Of a DNA stretch of 47,061 nucleotides, positions 18,333 through 28,136 are shown one piece after another. Position numbers and translations under genes: made by a program. This DNA comes from Pseudobdellovibrionaceae bacterium. GTDB lineage: Bacteria > Bdellovibrionota > Bdellovibrionia > Bdellovibrionales > UBA1609. Numbering within the stretch: position 1 is the first letter of the stretch; the number at the start of each line of letters is the position of its first letter. The notes beneath the pieces are model-generated. The model was not told where the DNA came from and made no database searches. It saw nothing but the letters and a program-made list of their open reading frames with translations. The DNA is taken from the NCBI GenBank assembly GCA_018663505.1, contig JABJQG010000008.1:1-47061 (forward strand), read 5' to 3'.

Positions 18333-19336
18333 TGAGTTGGGCTTCTGCATGGGCATTTTTTTTATTGATACCTACAGCTGTGTTGTTTGCATATATTATT
18401 TATACCTATGGCAGCAGGACTCCGTTTTTTAAATTTAGTTCTTTACGTGAAATTTCAAAGCTTTCAGGAGGCCTAAGAGTTCGAACGAAACATTTACCTT
18501 TGGCTTTAAAACTCATTTCATTAATTTTGGCAATTATCGCTTTAGCTCGCCCACAACAGTCCTCTGTTAAGATTAAAAGAAATATTGAGGGTATAGATAT
18601 TGTGGTAGCGCTGGATATTTCAGACAGTATGTTAATTGAAGATATGCGACCAGAAAATCGTTTAGAATCTTCCAAGTTAACCATCAAGCGCTTTGTGGAA
18701 AAAAGAATTTCAGATAGAATAGGTTTGGTTGTTTTTTCTGGAGAGTCCTATACTCGGGTACCGCTAACCTTAGACTATCCTTTGTTACAAAAAAGTTTAG
18801 CAGAAGTGAAAACCACAAGAAATATTAAGTTAGGTACTGCCATTGGGGTTGCACTAACGAACGCTGTAGGCCGACTCAAAGATTCTACCGCCAAAAGTAG
18901 GGTAGTTATATTTCTTACGGATGGTGAAAATAATTCTGGCACAATTGATCCCGAAACAGCCATCGAAATTGCTAAAGGCTATGGAATTAAGATTTACTCC
19001 ATAGGGATGGGAAAAGATGGGCAGGCCCAACTTCCTATATATACCACTGACTCTCGTGGGCGTAAAAGAAAGTATTACCGGCCAATGCATAGTAAGATCA
19101 ACGAAGAACTACTGAACCTTATGGCATCTGAAACAGGGGGGCGTAGTTATAGAGCTATATCCACCAATGCATTAGAAAATGTTTTCAAGGACATTGGTGA
19201 GTTGGAGAAAACAAAAATTGAAACCACCCAGTTTACTCGTTATGAAGAATTATATTTTAATTATCTTTTTTGGGCGATGCTACTTTATGTAGCTTCCGTT
19301 TTGTTATCAAATAGTCTTTTAAGGAGGTTTCCTTAA
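18332..19336 (+). CDS. batA: BatA, VWA-domain membrane protein
   Basis: Inner-membrane VWA protein of the Bacteroides-aerotolerance (Bat) type, 334 aa. It has two N-terminal transmembrane segments (about 6-26 and 57-72), a VWA domain with metal-ion site DISDS (95-99) plus the conserved Thr/Asp positions around LTDGENN, and a C-terminal transmembrane segment in the last 30 residues. A frame can be extended back to 18260, but the ATG at 18332 overlaps the previous stop as TAATG, like its neighbours, and puts the first transmembrane segment at the N-terminus. The exact function of Bat proteins is unknown; they are linked to oxidative and envelope stress. Confidence 0.92.
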   Translation: MSWASAWAFFLLIPTAVLFAYIIYTYGSRTPFFKFSSLREISKLSGGLRVRTKHLPLALKLISLILAIIALARPQQSSVKIKRNIEGIDIVVALDISDSMLIEDMRPENRLESSKLTIKRFVEKRISDRIGLVVFSGESYTRVPLTLDYPLLQKSLAEVKTTRNIKLGTAIGVALTNAVGRLKDSTAKSRVVIFLTDGENNSGTIDPETAIEIAKGYGIKIYSIGMGKDGQAQLPIYTTDSRGRKRKYYRPMHSKINEELLNLMASETGGRSYRAISTNALENVFKDIGELEKTKIETTQFTRYEELYFNYLFWAMLLYVASVLLSNSLLRRFP

Positions 19337-20412
19337 TGTTGGATACGGTGTTTAGATTTGCCCAACCCCATTTTTTTTACTATTTACTTCTTGTGCCAGT
19401 ATTTATATTTCTCTATTTTTTATTTGATAAAAAGAGAAAAAATATTGTTGAGAAGTTGATTGGTACAAAAGTTTTGGCACAGTTGACACAAAGTTTATCT
19501 TTAACAAAAAGGAAATGGAAACGCATATTACAAGTGGTCGTTCTTGTGCTATTTGTTTTTTCTTTAGCCCAACCGCAGAATGGCAAATCGGAACAAAAGG
19601 TAAAAAGTGAAGGCATAGAACTTATTTTCCTAGTAGATGTATCTAATAGTATGCTCACTGAAGATGTGAAACCTTCACGGTTAGATTTAGCAAAAAAAGA
19701 GTTGATTCGTTTTTTAGATTTATCCACAGGGGATAGAGTAGGTTTGATTGCATTTGCCGGTTCGGCCGTTTTGTTGTCACCCATGACCCAAGACAGATCT
19801 GCTTTAATGATGTATATAAATTCACTTTCCCCTGACACGGTTTCTACCCAAGGAACTCAGTTTAGAAAAGCATTAGCCGAGGCTAAGGAAGCATTTACTA
19901 GGGGCGGGGTGGAGGAAGATGAAAAAACATCCGTCACTCGTGCTATTATTATTATTTCAGATGGGGAAGATAATGAACAAGGGGCCATTGAGGCCGCGCA
20001 AGAGTTACTTAAAGATGACGTTCGTATATTCTCTTTAGCTGTGGGTACAGAAAAAGGTGGAGCTATCCCCATAAGAAATGTTCGTGGAGAATTAAAAGGT
20101 TATCGCAAAGATAGGTCGAGCCAGGTTGTACTATCTAAGACAAAAGGAACTATTTTAAAAAAATTGGCTGCAGAGGGAAAAGGGAGTTTTTACCATTTAA
20201 CTATTGGTTCCACGGTAATGAACAATTTAGTGAAAGACATTCGCAATTTGGAAAAATCAGAATTTGATAACTCCGTAGTTACTCAATATAATGAGAATTA
20301 TCAGTGGGTTTTATTTTTTGCTATTTTATTTTTATTTATTGAAATACTTCTTTCGGAAAGAAAAACTAAAGGGCGTATTTGGCAAGGGCGTTTTGAGGTT
20401 ATGGAGAACTAA
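19336..20412 (+). CDS. batB: BatB, VWA-domain membrane protein
   Basis: Paralogue of BatA, 358 aa, with the same layout: transmembrane segments about 12-30 and 63-78, VWA domain with MIDAS DVSNS (101-105) and the GDRVGLIAFAGSA and IIISDGEDNEQG stretches, and a C-terminal transmembrane segment about 325-341. The start overlaps the batA stop and the end overlaps batC, both as TAATG. BatA and BatB probably form a hetero-assembly in the inner membrane. Which metal or partner binds the MIDAS site is unknown. Confidence 0.92.
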   Translation: MLDTVFRFAQPHFFYYLLLVPVFIFLYFLFDKKRKNIVEKLIGTKVLAQLTQSLSLTKRKWKRILQVVVLVLFVFSLAQPQNGKSEQKVKSEGIELIFLVDVSNSMLTEDVKPSRLDLAKKELIRFLDLSTGDRVGLIAFAGSAVLLSPMTQDRSALMMYINSLSPDTVSTQGTQFRKALAEAKEAFTRGGVEEDEKTSVTRAIIIISDGEDNEQGAIEAAQELLKDDVRIFSLAVGTEKGGAIPIRNVRGELKGYRKDRSSQVVLSKTKGTILKKLAAEGKGSFYHLTIGSTVMNNLVKDIRNLEKSEFDNSVVTQYNENYQWVLFFAILFLFIEILLSERKTKGRIWQGRFEVMEN

Positions 20413-21332
20413 TGAATAAGAAACTACTCAGTCTTCTCATAATTATATTTCTTCAACCCTGCTTTTCTCAAGATAATGTTAAGGTAGAGGAGTACACACC
20501 TCAAAATACACTTTCAATAAGTGATCAAGCGGTGATGTATTGGCGAATGTTTGTGCAGAAATTGAATTTTAGATCACCCTCGGTGAAATCTATTTACTCG
20601 AATAATCAAGGAGCTTCAGGCATTCAGCAAGCTTTAAGTATGTATCAAGAACGACTTAAAGAGTTACAAGAAAAAATGAAGCAACAGGGGACTGTGGAGA
20701 AAGGTGCAGCAAAAGGTGGAGGCCTATCAAAAGAAGACCAAGGTTTTTCTAACGATGAAATGCAACTTATTTTACAAGCCTACCTTGAGCTTGTGAGAGC
20801 CGTTGGAGAGTCTTCATTTTACCCAGTTTATCACCTAAACTTAGGGGTGGCCTTTGAATTAAAGAAAGAGGAAGCCAAAGCACTTAACGAATATCAAACA
20901 GCTCTTAAGTTAAGTCCGCCCAATTCTGAGATTGCTTTTTTATCCTTATTTAATATGGCAAAAGTATTTAGCCAAATGAATGAAAAAGAAAAAGCTTTGA
21001 ATCACTATGTTGCCGCACTAAAGATCAGGCCTGAATCTGTGGAAGTAAGAAATAATATAGAAATGCTTTGGCAAGATCAAAATGGAGAAGGTAAAGGCGA
21101 AGGTGGAGAGGGTGAAGGTGAGGAAGGGGAAAACAGTGATGACCAGAATAAAGAGAAGCAAGATCCCGGCGATAAGAAAAAGCAAAAACAAAAGCCAAAA
21201 TACAGTGGTAAAGATTTTACAGAAGCTCAAATTAGAAGAATTTTAAATGAAATTGAAGAACAAGAGCAGAAGATTAGAGCTAAAGAATATGAAAAGGGTG
21301 ATAAACAACAGGGCCCAGGCAAGGATTGGTAA
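20412..21332 (+). CDS. batC: BatC, TPR protein with acidic tail
   Basis: 306-aa exported protein. It has signal peptide 1-19 (MNKKLLSLLIIIFLQPCFSQ), a helical region with a Gln/Lys-rich segment, TPR repeats at about 136-205 (VYHLNLGVAFELKKEEAKALNEYQTAL and the next unit), then a low-complexity Gly/Glu/Lys/Gln tail (about 215-265) and a final coiled coil (RRILNEIEEQEQKIRAKEYE). TPR plus charged tail is typical of BatC. It is probably a scaffold on the periplasmic face of the BatA/BatB assembly. It is coupled to both neighbours by TAATG overlaps. Confidence 0.9.
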   Translation: MNKKLLSLLIIIFLQPCFSQDNVKVEEYTPQNTLSISDQAVMYWRMFVQKLNFRSPSVKSIYSNNQGASGIQQALSMYQERLKELQEKMKQQGTVEKGAAKGGGLSKEDQGFSNDEMQLILQAYLELVRAVGESSFYPVYHLNLGVAFELKKEEAKALNEYQTALKLSPPNSEIAFLSLFNMAKVFSQMNEKEKALNHYVAALKIRPESVEVRNNIEMLWQDQNGEGKGEGGEGEGEEGENSDDQNKEKQDPGDKKKQKQKPKYSGKDFTEAQIRRILNEIEEQEQKIRAKEYEKGDKQQGPGKDW

Positions 21333-23230
21333 TGATAAGTCTAAATAAATTGAAGATCTTTTTAACGGTGATGTTTACATTAATATCTAGTTTTATGTTT
21401 GCGGGGATTTCAGTAGAGGCCATTGTTGATCGTACAGAAATGTTAGAAGGGGACACTTTTACATTAACTATAGAAGTGGCATCTAGTGAGACTAAAGGGG
21501 TTAATGAACCTCGGCTTCCAAATATGGCTGAATTTGATTTATTACAAACGTGGAGGTCCTCTGAGACATCATCGGTTTATACTAATGGCAAATTTCAGGT
21601 TAATATAAAACAAAAGTTTAATTACACGCTTTCACCAAAGAAAAAAGGTAAGCTCACTTTACCGGCGTTTTCAGTTGTTGTTGATAGCAAGGCCTATAAT
21701 ACAAAGCCTATTCGATTAAAGGTGATTGCGTCTAATGATAAGTCGGGCCAGAACCGTGTGGCAAAAAAGGCACAAAAAAAGCAACCTTCACCTTTTGGAT
21801 TTGATCCTTTTGACAATGAGGAAGATATTTTTTCACAATTGTTAAAGCAACGCTCCCGCCTGAATAAGGGGTTTCGCACAGAACCGGTTAACCCGGAGCA
21901 TGCTTTTTTTATTCAATTAGAAGTTGATAAAACTTCGGCTTATATTGGCGAGCAAGTGACAGCCTCTTGGTATCTGTATACAAAAAATCATATTTCAGAA
22001 ATTGATACAATAAAACATCCTTCTTTAAAAGGCTTTTGGAAAGAAGATATTGAGATGGTGACACGTTTAAATTTCACAAATGAAACCATAAATGGTGTCA
22101 GGTATAAAAAGGCATTACTTCAATCAGCTGCTTTATTTCCTATTAATGCTGGAAAACCGCTCATTGATACTTACAAGGCGAAATGTACAGTATTGATTGG
22201 AAATAAATTTGGTTTTGGTAAATCATACAGTTTTACAAAAGCCAGTGAAGAAATGAAAATCCAAGTTTTAGCTTTGCCAACACTGAATCAACCACAAAAC
22301 TATTCTGGGGCTGTGGGCCTGTTTAGACTTTCGGCAAAGGTTGAAAAGCCCAATGTTCCTGTAAATCAACCAATTAGTCTTAAAATTAGGTTTGAAGGTC
22401 GTGGCAACGCAAAATTGATTGATTTACCAAAATTAGATTTGCCGGCAAATTTAGAATTTTATGATTCTCAGAAAGAGTCTAAATTTAACAAAAATGGTAC
22501 AAGTTATACTGTGTTTGAAGTGTTATTGATCCCAAGGTCCGAGGGAGAAGTAAAAATACCCAGTATCAGTGTGGGGCTTTTTGACCCTGTTAAAAAGAGT
22601 TATTATTCAGAAAGTACTCAAGAAATTGTGCTAAATGTAACTCCAGAAGTAGATTCTGGAAAGTTAGAATCTTCGCCTTTGGCTGGAGATGCTGAAAATA
22701 AGAGTGTTAACCCTAAGGAGCCAGACCTTGTGTTAACATGGAATGAGCCTTGGTTCCAAATACCAACTAAGATTAAGGCCCTCACTTGGGGTGGTGCTTA
22801 CTCAATTCTTATTTTGTTTTTTATCTGGAGAATGAAAGTGGAGTTTGGCTGGGGACAACAATCACAAGATCTATTAGATAAAACTCAAAAACGGCTATCT
22901 CTAGTACGAGAACTGTTAAAAAAAGATCAGTGGAGAGAGGTAGGTGTAGAGGTTACAAATACCATATATTTTGTCATGGGAGAGATTACCCATGTTGGGG
23001 GGTCTGATGAAACCTTCGAGAAAATGTTAAAAAAATCGCCGCCTTCATTTAGAATGGGTGTTGGTGAGGAACTAAAAACATCCCTAAAACATTTTGAGAC
23101 TTTAGGCTTTGCACCGGATGAAGTAGTTGGTGGAATGAAAGATGAAAAAGAGATTAAAAAAGAATTTGCTAAAGCCGAAAAAATAATTGTTAAGGCAGTG
23201 AAAACAGGGATGCACAAGGTGGAGAGCTGA
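21332..23230 (+). CDS. batD: BatD, oxygen-tolerance family protein
   Basis: 632-aa exported, membrane-anchored protein of the BatD family. It has a signal peptide at about 1-26, repeated Ig-like beta-sandwich segments (VEAIVDRTEMLEGDTFTLTIEV is the family opening; PVNPEHAFFIQLEVDKTSAYIGEQVTASWYLY is the second conserved block), one transmembrane segment at about 481-500, and a charged helical cytoplasmic tail. The ATG at 21332 is chosen because it forms TAATG with batC and has AAGGA upstream. The frame could open two codons earlier. It should present its beta domains in the periplasm next to BatA/B. Confidence 0.9.
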   Translation: MISLNKLKIFLTVMFTLISSFMFAGISVEAIVDRTEMLEGDTFTLTIEVASSETKGVNEPRLPNMAEFDLLQTWRSSETSSVYTNGKFQVNIKQKFNYTLSPKKKGKLTLPAFSVVVDSKAYNTKPIRLKVIASNDKSGQNRVAKKAQKKQPSPFGFDPFDNEEDIFSQLLKQRSRLNKGFRTEPVNPEHAFFIQLEVDKTSAYIGEQVTASWYLYTKNHISEIDTIKHPSLKGFWKEDIEMVTRLNFTNETINGVRYKKALLQSAALFPINAGKPLIDTYKAKCTVLIGNKFGFGKSYSFTKASEEMKIQVLALPTLNQPQNYSGAVGLFRLSAKVEKPNVPVNQPISLKIRFEGRGNAKLIDLPKLDLPANLEFYDSQKESKFNKNGTSYTVFEVLLIPRSEGEVKIPSISVGLFDPVKKSYYSESTQEIVLNVTPEVDSGKLESSPLAGDAENKSVNPKEPDLVLTWNEPWFQIPTKIKALTWGGAYSILILFFIWRMKVEFGWGQQSQDLLDKTQKRLSLVRELLKKDQWREVGVEVTNTIYFVMGEITHVGGSDETFEKMLKKSPPSFRMGVGEELKTSLKHFETLGFAPDEVVGGMKDEKEIKKEFAKAEKIIVKAVKTGMHKVES

Positions 23231-25521
23231 TGTTAAAGATTTTTGCTCTGGCAGTTTTAAACCTCATTTTATCTCTACAATTATTGGCCTCTCCAAAACG
23301 GGTGGCAATATCTTGGGACTACGGATTACATGCACCTCGATGGATGTTTGGCGATGCCGCAAAAAATAATGTAAAGACTAGTGGTATTGTTAGAAAGCTA
23401 CATTTTGTAAAAAAGGACATTGAGAATAAAAATTTTAAAAAGTGTATTTTAAGATTAAATAAAATTGCAGCATCACCGGGAATACGCCCATGGCTAGTTT
23501 GGCAAGAAATTGGATGTGCTTTAAGAGTTAAGGGAAAAAAGTATAGTCTTTTAAAGAAAGCCATTAATAAAGTGAAAAAACATAAACATTGGCTATACAT
23601 GGATGGCGTAGGTTTAGAACTGAGAAAAAGATATTATGAGGGGCTATATGTTCTTTATGTTTATGAAGTAGCTAAAACAAAACAGGTGGCTTGGCAGAGC
23701 TTCTCTCTTTTAGTTGCAAATTTAGATGAATTTGATAAAGGGCAGAAAGCAAATATTTATAAATTAGCCAGTGATTTAGCTTTTTCTAAGCAAAAGTTTA
23801 GTCTTTCTGTTCGTTATATATTTAATAGTTTAAAATATAAAGAATCGAAAGTTTTAAGAAATAAGCTGAATGCATTAAAAAAATACTTGCCTAAAAACAA
23901 AAATCATCAATTTATTTATTTAAAAAAGAATCCGTCGGCTCCATTTGATGAAAAGCTTATTAGTAGTGAGCAAGAGTTAAAACTGATCCATAGAATGCAA
24001 TCAGCAATGAAAACAGGGGAGTTGCTTGCAGCAGTGGATGATGGTGTGCAACTCATTAGAGAATTTCCAGGATCAGTGAGATCAAAATGGGCCTATGCGA
24101 GAATAAAGGAGATTTATTATAGTTTGGCTCCTAAGACGGACTCTAAGTACTTGCTGGTGAAGTTAAAAATGCGTGATGCCATGAAGAGATGTGATGGGCT
24201 GAGGATTTTTCATTGGGCAAGGTATTTATTTTGGAAAGGCTATTATGAAGATTCCTTACATTTAAATGTGGCTGCTTATGAAAAGTTAAAAGGGCAGGAG
24301 AATATAACAAAAGTATTGATGTTAATGGGGCAAGCGGCTCAGTTTTCTGGAAAATACGACCATGCTAAAAGGTACTATTTAGAAATTGTTAAAAAACATG
24401 CAGGAACTCCAGAGTTTTATAGAGCGCTGTTTAATGTTGGAGTGATCGATTTTTCTCAAAAAAATTTTGGTAAATCTCAAGCTATTTTTGAACGCTTAGT
24501 TGCTTTTCCATTAGTTGCCTTTGATTATGATGAATTAGATTTATCAAGTAAATATTTGTTGTGGCGATCGTTGCAAAAAATGGGACAAGTAAAAAGAGCA
24601 TCAGAAATACAAAATATACTTATTAAAACTTACCCTTTAACTTATTATGGTTTAAGGGCCAGAGCTGAACTCAATAAGAATCATCAATTAGATTTTAGCG
24701 CATTTAAAGAAGATTCTATGAAGGTGCCCTCTCAGTTAGAGCTTTGGATGACAGATAAGCAATATAAGTCTTGGGAGCAATTTGTAATATTTGTTCAGGC
24801 GGGTTGGTTTTTGGCTGCACAGAAAGAGTTAGCGTTAATTCCAAAACCAGAAACCTTGGTTGAGAATGTGTTTTATGCCAAGTTGTGGGGTTATAGTTTA
24901 AATTATTTTAACACCATTACTTTGATGAGTTCTGTATGGAATAAAGAACCTCTGTTTGTGAGTACCAACTTAATTCCCATTTCTTTTCCCATTGAATTTC
25001 AAAACTACATACTAACTAATAGTAAAAAATATCAATTAAACCCTAACTTGATGATGGGGCTGATTCGTCAGGAAAGTAGTTACTTGATGGATGCTAAAAG
25101 TCCAGTTGGAGCCATGGGATTAATGCAGTTAATGCCGCCCACAGCTAGAGAGATTGCTGTTGATTTAAGGTACAAATCAAAGACTTTAAAAAAAGACTTA
25201 ATGCAGCCACAGTTAAATATTCGCTTTGGCTCGTATTATTATAAAAAAGTTCTAAAAATGACTAAGGGAAATATTCCTGTTGCATTAGCGGCATATAATG
25301 TTGGAATTGGTAATATGAGGAAGTGGTTTAGGGCAAGGAAAAGTAACCAAGGTATTTATGAACAAAGAAGCTCTGACCCTGTGGATGAATTATGGATGGA
25401 AGAGTTGCCCTGGTCTGAAACGCGTGGGTATGTAAAATCTATATTACGAAATTATTTGATATATGAAGTTCTTAACAGTAAGGATAAGAAGGTGAGCCTG
25501 AAACAGCCCATTTGGCTTTAA
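23230..25521 (+). CDS. Soluble lytic transglycosylase (Slt70-like) ending the Bat operon
   Basis: 763-aa exported peptidoglycan enzyme that cleaves MurNAc-GlcNAc with 1,6-anhydro formation. Signal peptide about 1-20, then a long helical superhelix with TPR-like repeats (about 40-560), then an SLT domain: LMMGLIRQESSY with catalytic Glu 615, AKSPVGAMGLMQLMPPTA, and ALAAYNVGIGNMRKW. This is the Slt70 arrangement. It is coupled to batD by TGATG, so it is made with the Bat proteins, in the place where many Bat operons have batE. A weak 5-bp hairpin at 25524-25542 follows. The coupling links Bat function to cell-wall turnover, which is an inference from context. Confidence 0.92.
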   Translation: MLKIFALAVLNLILSLQLLASPKRVAISWDYGLHAPRWMFGDAAKNNVKTSGIVRKLHFVKKDIENKNFKKCILRLNKIAASPGIRPWLVWQEIGCALRVKGKKYSLLKKAINKVKKHKHWLYMDGVGLELRKRYYEGLYVLYVYEVAKTKQVAWQSFSLLVANLDEFDKGQKANIYKLASDLAFSKQKFSLSVRYIFNSLKYKESKVLRNKLNALKKYLPKNKNHQFIYLKKNPSAPFDEKLISSEQELKLIHRMQSAMKTGELLAAVDDGVQLIREFPGSVRSKWAYARIKEIYYSLAPKTDSKYLLVKLKMRDAMKRCDGLRIFHWARYLFWKGYYEDSLHLNVAAYEKLKGQENITKVLMLMGQAAQFSGKYDHAKRYYLEIVKKHAGTPEFYRALFNVGVIDFSQKNFGKSQAIFERLVAFPLVAFDYDELDLSSKYLLWRSLQKMGQVKRASEIQNILIKTYPLTYYGLRARAELNKNHQLDFSAFKEDSMKVPSQLELWMTDKQYKSWEQFVIFVQAGWFLAAQKELALIPKPETLVENVFYAKLWGYSLNYFNTITLMSSVWNKEPLFVSTNLIPISFPIEFQNYILTNSKKYQLNPNLMMGLIRQESSYLMDAKSPVGAMGLMQLMPPTAREIAVDLRYKSKTLKKDLMQPQLNIRFGSYYYKKVLKMTKGNIPVALAAYNVGIGNMRKWFRARKSNQGIYEQRSSDPVDELWMEELPWSETRGYVKSILRNYLIYEVLNSKDKKVSLKQPIWL

Positions 25522-25640
25522 AACCTAGACCTTTATGCTAGGTAAATATGCAGTCAGTGCTTGGTAGATGCAATATTTTTGACTATAAATAGACTTAAAG
25601 GATACAATTAAATATATACCCTTATGATCAAGGAATCATT

Positions 25641-27161
25641 ATGAAAATTATTGCTTTTTTAGTTTTGTCGTCACTTGTGCTAGGGTGTTCCCATTTTTCC
25701 AGAAATACAGAACCTAGTACACAAGCCACTGTTCCGGAAAAGCCAGCAGTAGTGGTTCATGAACAAGCCCATGTAACACAAACTCCATTTGCAAATGGTG
25801 GACAAGTGGTAGTGAGTGAGCTTGGGGCAGTGCCTGTGGAAATCAATTCTAAAGTTCTGCATTGGGTTGACTACTTTCAGTCTCGTGGGCGTCCACATAT
25901 GGAACGTTACCTTTCTCGATCAACTCGGCATATGAAGTTGATGAAAAAAATCCTAAGAGAAGAAGGCGTTCCTGAAGACCTAGTTTATATTGCTTTAATT
26001 GAATCTGGCTTTAACTATAAGGCGCACTCCAGAGCTTCGGCAGTTGGATACTGGCAGTTTATTCGAGGAACAGGAAAACGCTATGGTTTAAGAATTAACG
26101 GTTATGTGGATGAACGACGTGATGTGGAAATGTCCACACGAGCTTCGGCAAACTATTTTAAATCTTTGTATAACTTATTTGGCAATTGGTATCTGGCAAT
26201 GGCCTCGTACAATGCTGGTGAAAATCGTATTAAGCGTGCAGTGATGAAATACCAAACACGAGATTTTTGGAAATTAGCTAGAGATAAAAGACTTCCTAAA
26301 GAAACTTCTCATTATGTTCCTAAGTATTTAGCAGCGGCTATGATTGCTAAAAACCCATCACGTTATGGTTTTGCATATGTAAATTATGAAGAAGAAATCG
26401 AATACGATACAATTTATCTTCTTCACGCTGTGAGTTTGAAAAAACTAGCACGTAAGATGGGGATTAAAACTAGCGACATCCGTGACCTAAACCCTGCATT
26501 AAGAAGTAATTTTATACCTGCTTATCGAGGTGGAAATACATCATTAAAAATTCCTAAGGGTATGTCTGATATTGCTCTTGCTTCTTTATCTAAGGCCAGA
26601 GCAAAAGCTCCTAGGTATATTTCTGGAGGCACGCATAAGTATCGTGTTCGACGTGGAGATAGTTTGTCCACAATTGCAAGAAAATTTAGAACTTCAGTGC
26701 GTAAGCTCAAGTCATTGAACGGGCTTAGGCGAAGTACTATAAGGGTTGGACAACGACTTAAAGTTCCTGAAAAGTATGCATCAGCAAAATATGGAAAAAT
26801 AAAAGGTGGCAAGGCCATAAAGAAAGTTTCTGTGAACAGAAAGAGCAGCAGCTCTGGTTCTTATGAAATTCATCGTGTACGCCGTGGCGAAAGCTTGTGG
26901 ACCATAGCTCGTAAGTATAATATGCACTTATCTGAAATTATGAAATTAAATAAACTTTCGCGTCGATCTGTAATCAAGGTAGGCATGCGTTTAAAGGTAA
27001 AACTAAAAAAAGACAAGTCGAAGGTGCATGTTGTACGCCGTGGAGAAACCCTTTTGCATATTGCGAAGAGATACAAAGTATCTTTGTCCAAGTTAACGCG
27101 TGCAAATGCAATTCGACCCAGCTCTAAACTGATGGCTGGTCGATCTTTGGTGATTCCTTAG
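25641..27161 (+). CDS. mltD: MltD-like lytic transglycosylase lipoprotein with three LysM domains
   Basis: 506-aa lipoprotein: MKIIAFLVLSSLVLGC with the acylated Cys at 16. The SLT domain has VYIALIESGFN (catalytic Glu 121), SRASAVGYWQF and MASYNAGENRIKRA, matching membrane-bound transglycosylase D. Three LysM peptidoglycan-binding repeats follow at about 330-375, 408-455 and 461-506, each beginning V-RRG-(D/E)-(S/T)-L. Lys/Ser linkers separate them. AAGGAA lies upstream of the ATG. It is separated from the Bat operon by 119 bases, so it may have its own promoter. It probably remodels the cell wall during growth or, in a predator, during prey entry (inference). Confidence 0.92.
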   Translation: MKIIAFLVLSSLVLGCSHFSRNTEPSTQATVPEKPAVVVHEQAHVTQTPFANGGQVVVSELGAVPVEINSKVLHWVDYFQSRGRPHMERYLSRSTRHMKLMKKILREEGVPEDLVYIALIESGFNYKAHSRASAVGYWQFIRGTGKRYGLRINGYVDERRDVEMSTRASANYFKSLYNLFGNWYLAMASYNAGENRIKRAVMKYQTRDFWKLARDKRLPKETSHYVPKYLAAAMIAKNPSRYGFAYVNYEEEIEYDTIYLLHAVSLKKLARKMGIKTSDIRDLNPALRSNFIPAYRGGNTSLKIPKGMSDIALASLSKARAKAPRYISGGTHKYRVRRGDSLSTIARKFRTSVRKLKSLNGLRRSTIRVGQRLKVPEKYASAKYGKIKGGKAIKKVSVNRKSSSSGSYEIHRVRRGESLWTIARKYNMHLSEIMKLNKLSRRSVIKVGMRLKVKLKKDKSKVHVVRRGETLLHIAKRYKVSLSKLTRANAIRPSSKLMAGRSLVIP

Positions 27162-27205
27162 GGAGTGATTTGTGAGAGAGCTGGGTAGTTTGGAGTTACG
27201 TACTT

Positions 27206-27306
27206 CAAGCAAACAGTGAGCCTTCCTGGCTCTAATTATTTAAAACTCGGGCTCCTGCCCTCGCTCTTTCAGAGCGCTTCGCGTTTTAAACAATCTAATA
27301 AAAAAA
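27206..27306 (-). repeat. Family 2 structured 3'-UTR repeat, copy 2
   Basis: It begins directly after the stop codon of the 27307-28020 gene and reads in that gene's direction. TTTAAAAC/GTTTTAAA (27239-27246 and 27283-27290) is a perfect 8-bp outer stem enclosing hairpins GGGC-tcct-GCCC (27249-27260) and GCTCT-ttc-AGAGC (27263-27275). The invariant hairpin GAGCC/GGCTC (27218-27232) follows, with loop AGGAA in gene sense. It is the best preserved copy, and it also lies downstream of the converging mltD gene. Confidence 0.78.
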
Positions 27307-28020
27307 TTAATGAGCTTTTTTTCTTCCTAGCTTAAGTGCTTTTGAAGCTGAGAAATTATATTCTTCTAAAAACTGAAAAGTTCTAGGGTTACAATCAAAA
27401 TCATCTACTTTTGCTTGGTGAATAATTTTAAATTTATTCTTATTGAATATGATTCTTCCAGATAGTGAGAATATAGATTCCCTTAGGTTGTCTCCCACAT
27501 CTAAATAAATCATTTGTTTCTCTTCATCAAATAGAAAATTAGACAGATACCTTCCCCCATCTATAACAAGAGCATTGGCACTTTTAAATTCTACTTTTTT
27601 AGAGCTTAAAGAAACACTTTTTGATTCTTTTTTAAGTTTGGCTATGTTGTTACAGTTGCCGTATTTTTTTGTACTTAGTTTTTTAAAAGTCCATATTTTT
27701 CCTTTAAGTTTGTCGAAAATTTGTTTTTTAGTAAATTTCTTTTTTACTATTCTTTTTGTTTTTAATAATGAATCCTCTTTAAGGGTCATGGGTTGGAATT
27801 CTTCCAGCTGGTCATCACTATTCCCTTTTTTTGAGTCCTCTAGACGTTGAGCTACCTTTATATTTTCATCAATCAAATTTTTGAGCTGTGCTTTGATTCT
27901 CGCTTGTTCTAATTGGTATTGCTCTATTAACGTGGGTGCCACTAAGAAGACACCTGTTAATATAATAGCCACCAAAATAACTGAAGCTGTGAATTTATTT
28001 TTAAAAAACATGGATTTCAT
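27307..28020 (-). CDS. Membrane-anchored protein of unknown function
   Basis: 237-aa protein with one N-terminal transmembrane segment (about 9-29), then a charged coiled-coil-like stretch (30-60), a Lys-rich middle, and a beta-rich C-terminal part with two cysteines (in GNCNN and DFDCNP). It probably faces the periplasm as a signal-anchored protein. ATG 28020 is chosen because AAGGGAG lies nine bases upstream; a longer frame from 28044 has no such site and adds eight residues. I recognise no family. It is flanked by two copies of the family 2 repeat in the same orientation. Confidence 0.7.
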   Translation of the reverse strand: MKSMFFKNKFTASVILVAIILTGVFLVAPTLIEQYQLEQARIKAQLKNLIDENIKVAQRLEDSKKGNSDDQLEEFQPMTLKEDSLLKTKRIVKKKFTKKQIFDKLKGKIWTFKKLSTKKYGNCNNIAKLKKESKSVSLSSKKVEFKSANALVIDGGRYLSNFLFDEEKQMIYLDVGDNLRESIFSLSGRIIFNKNKFKIIHQAKVDDFDCNPRTFQFLEEYNFSASKALKLGRKKAH

Positions 28021-28136
28021 TGGCTTTTTCTCCCTTGAAGTCATCGTTTTATATATTTAGCTATAAAAGTTGCAATAGGAGGGCCACTTATGTGTTCTAA
28101 AATGAGACAGGTGGTTTGAGGTTGAGTATTTCACCT

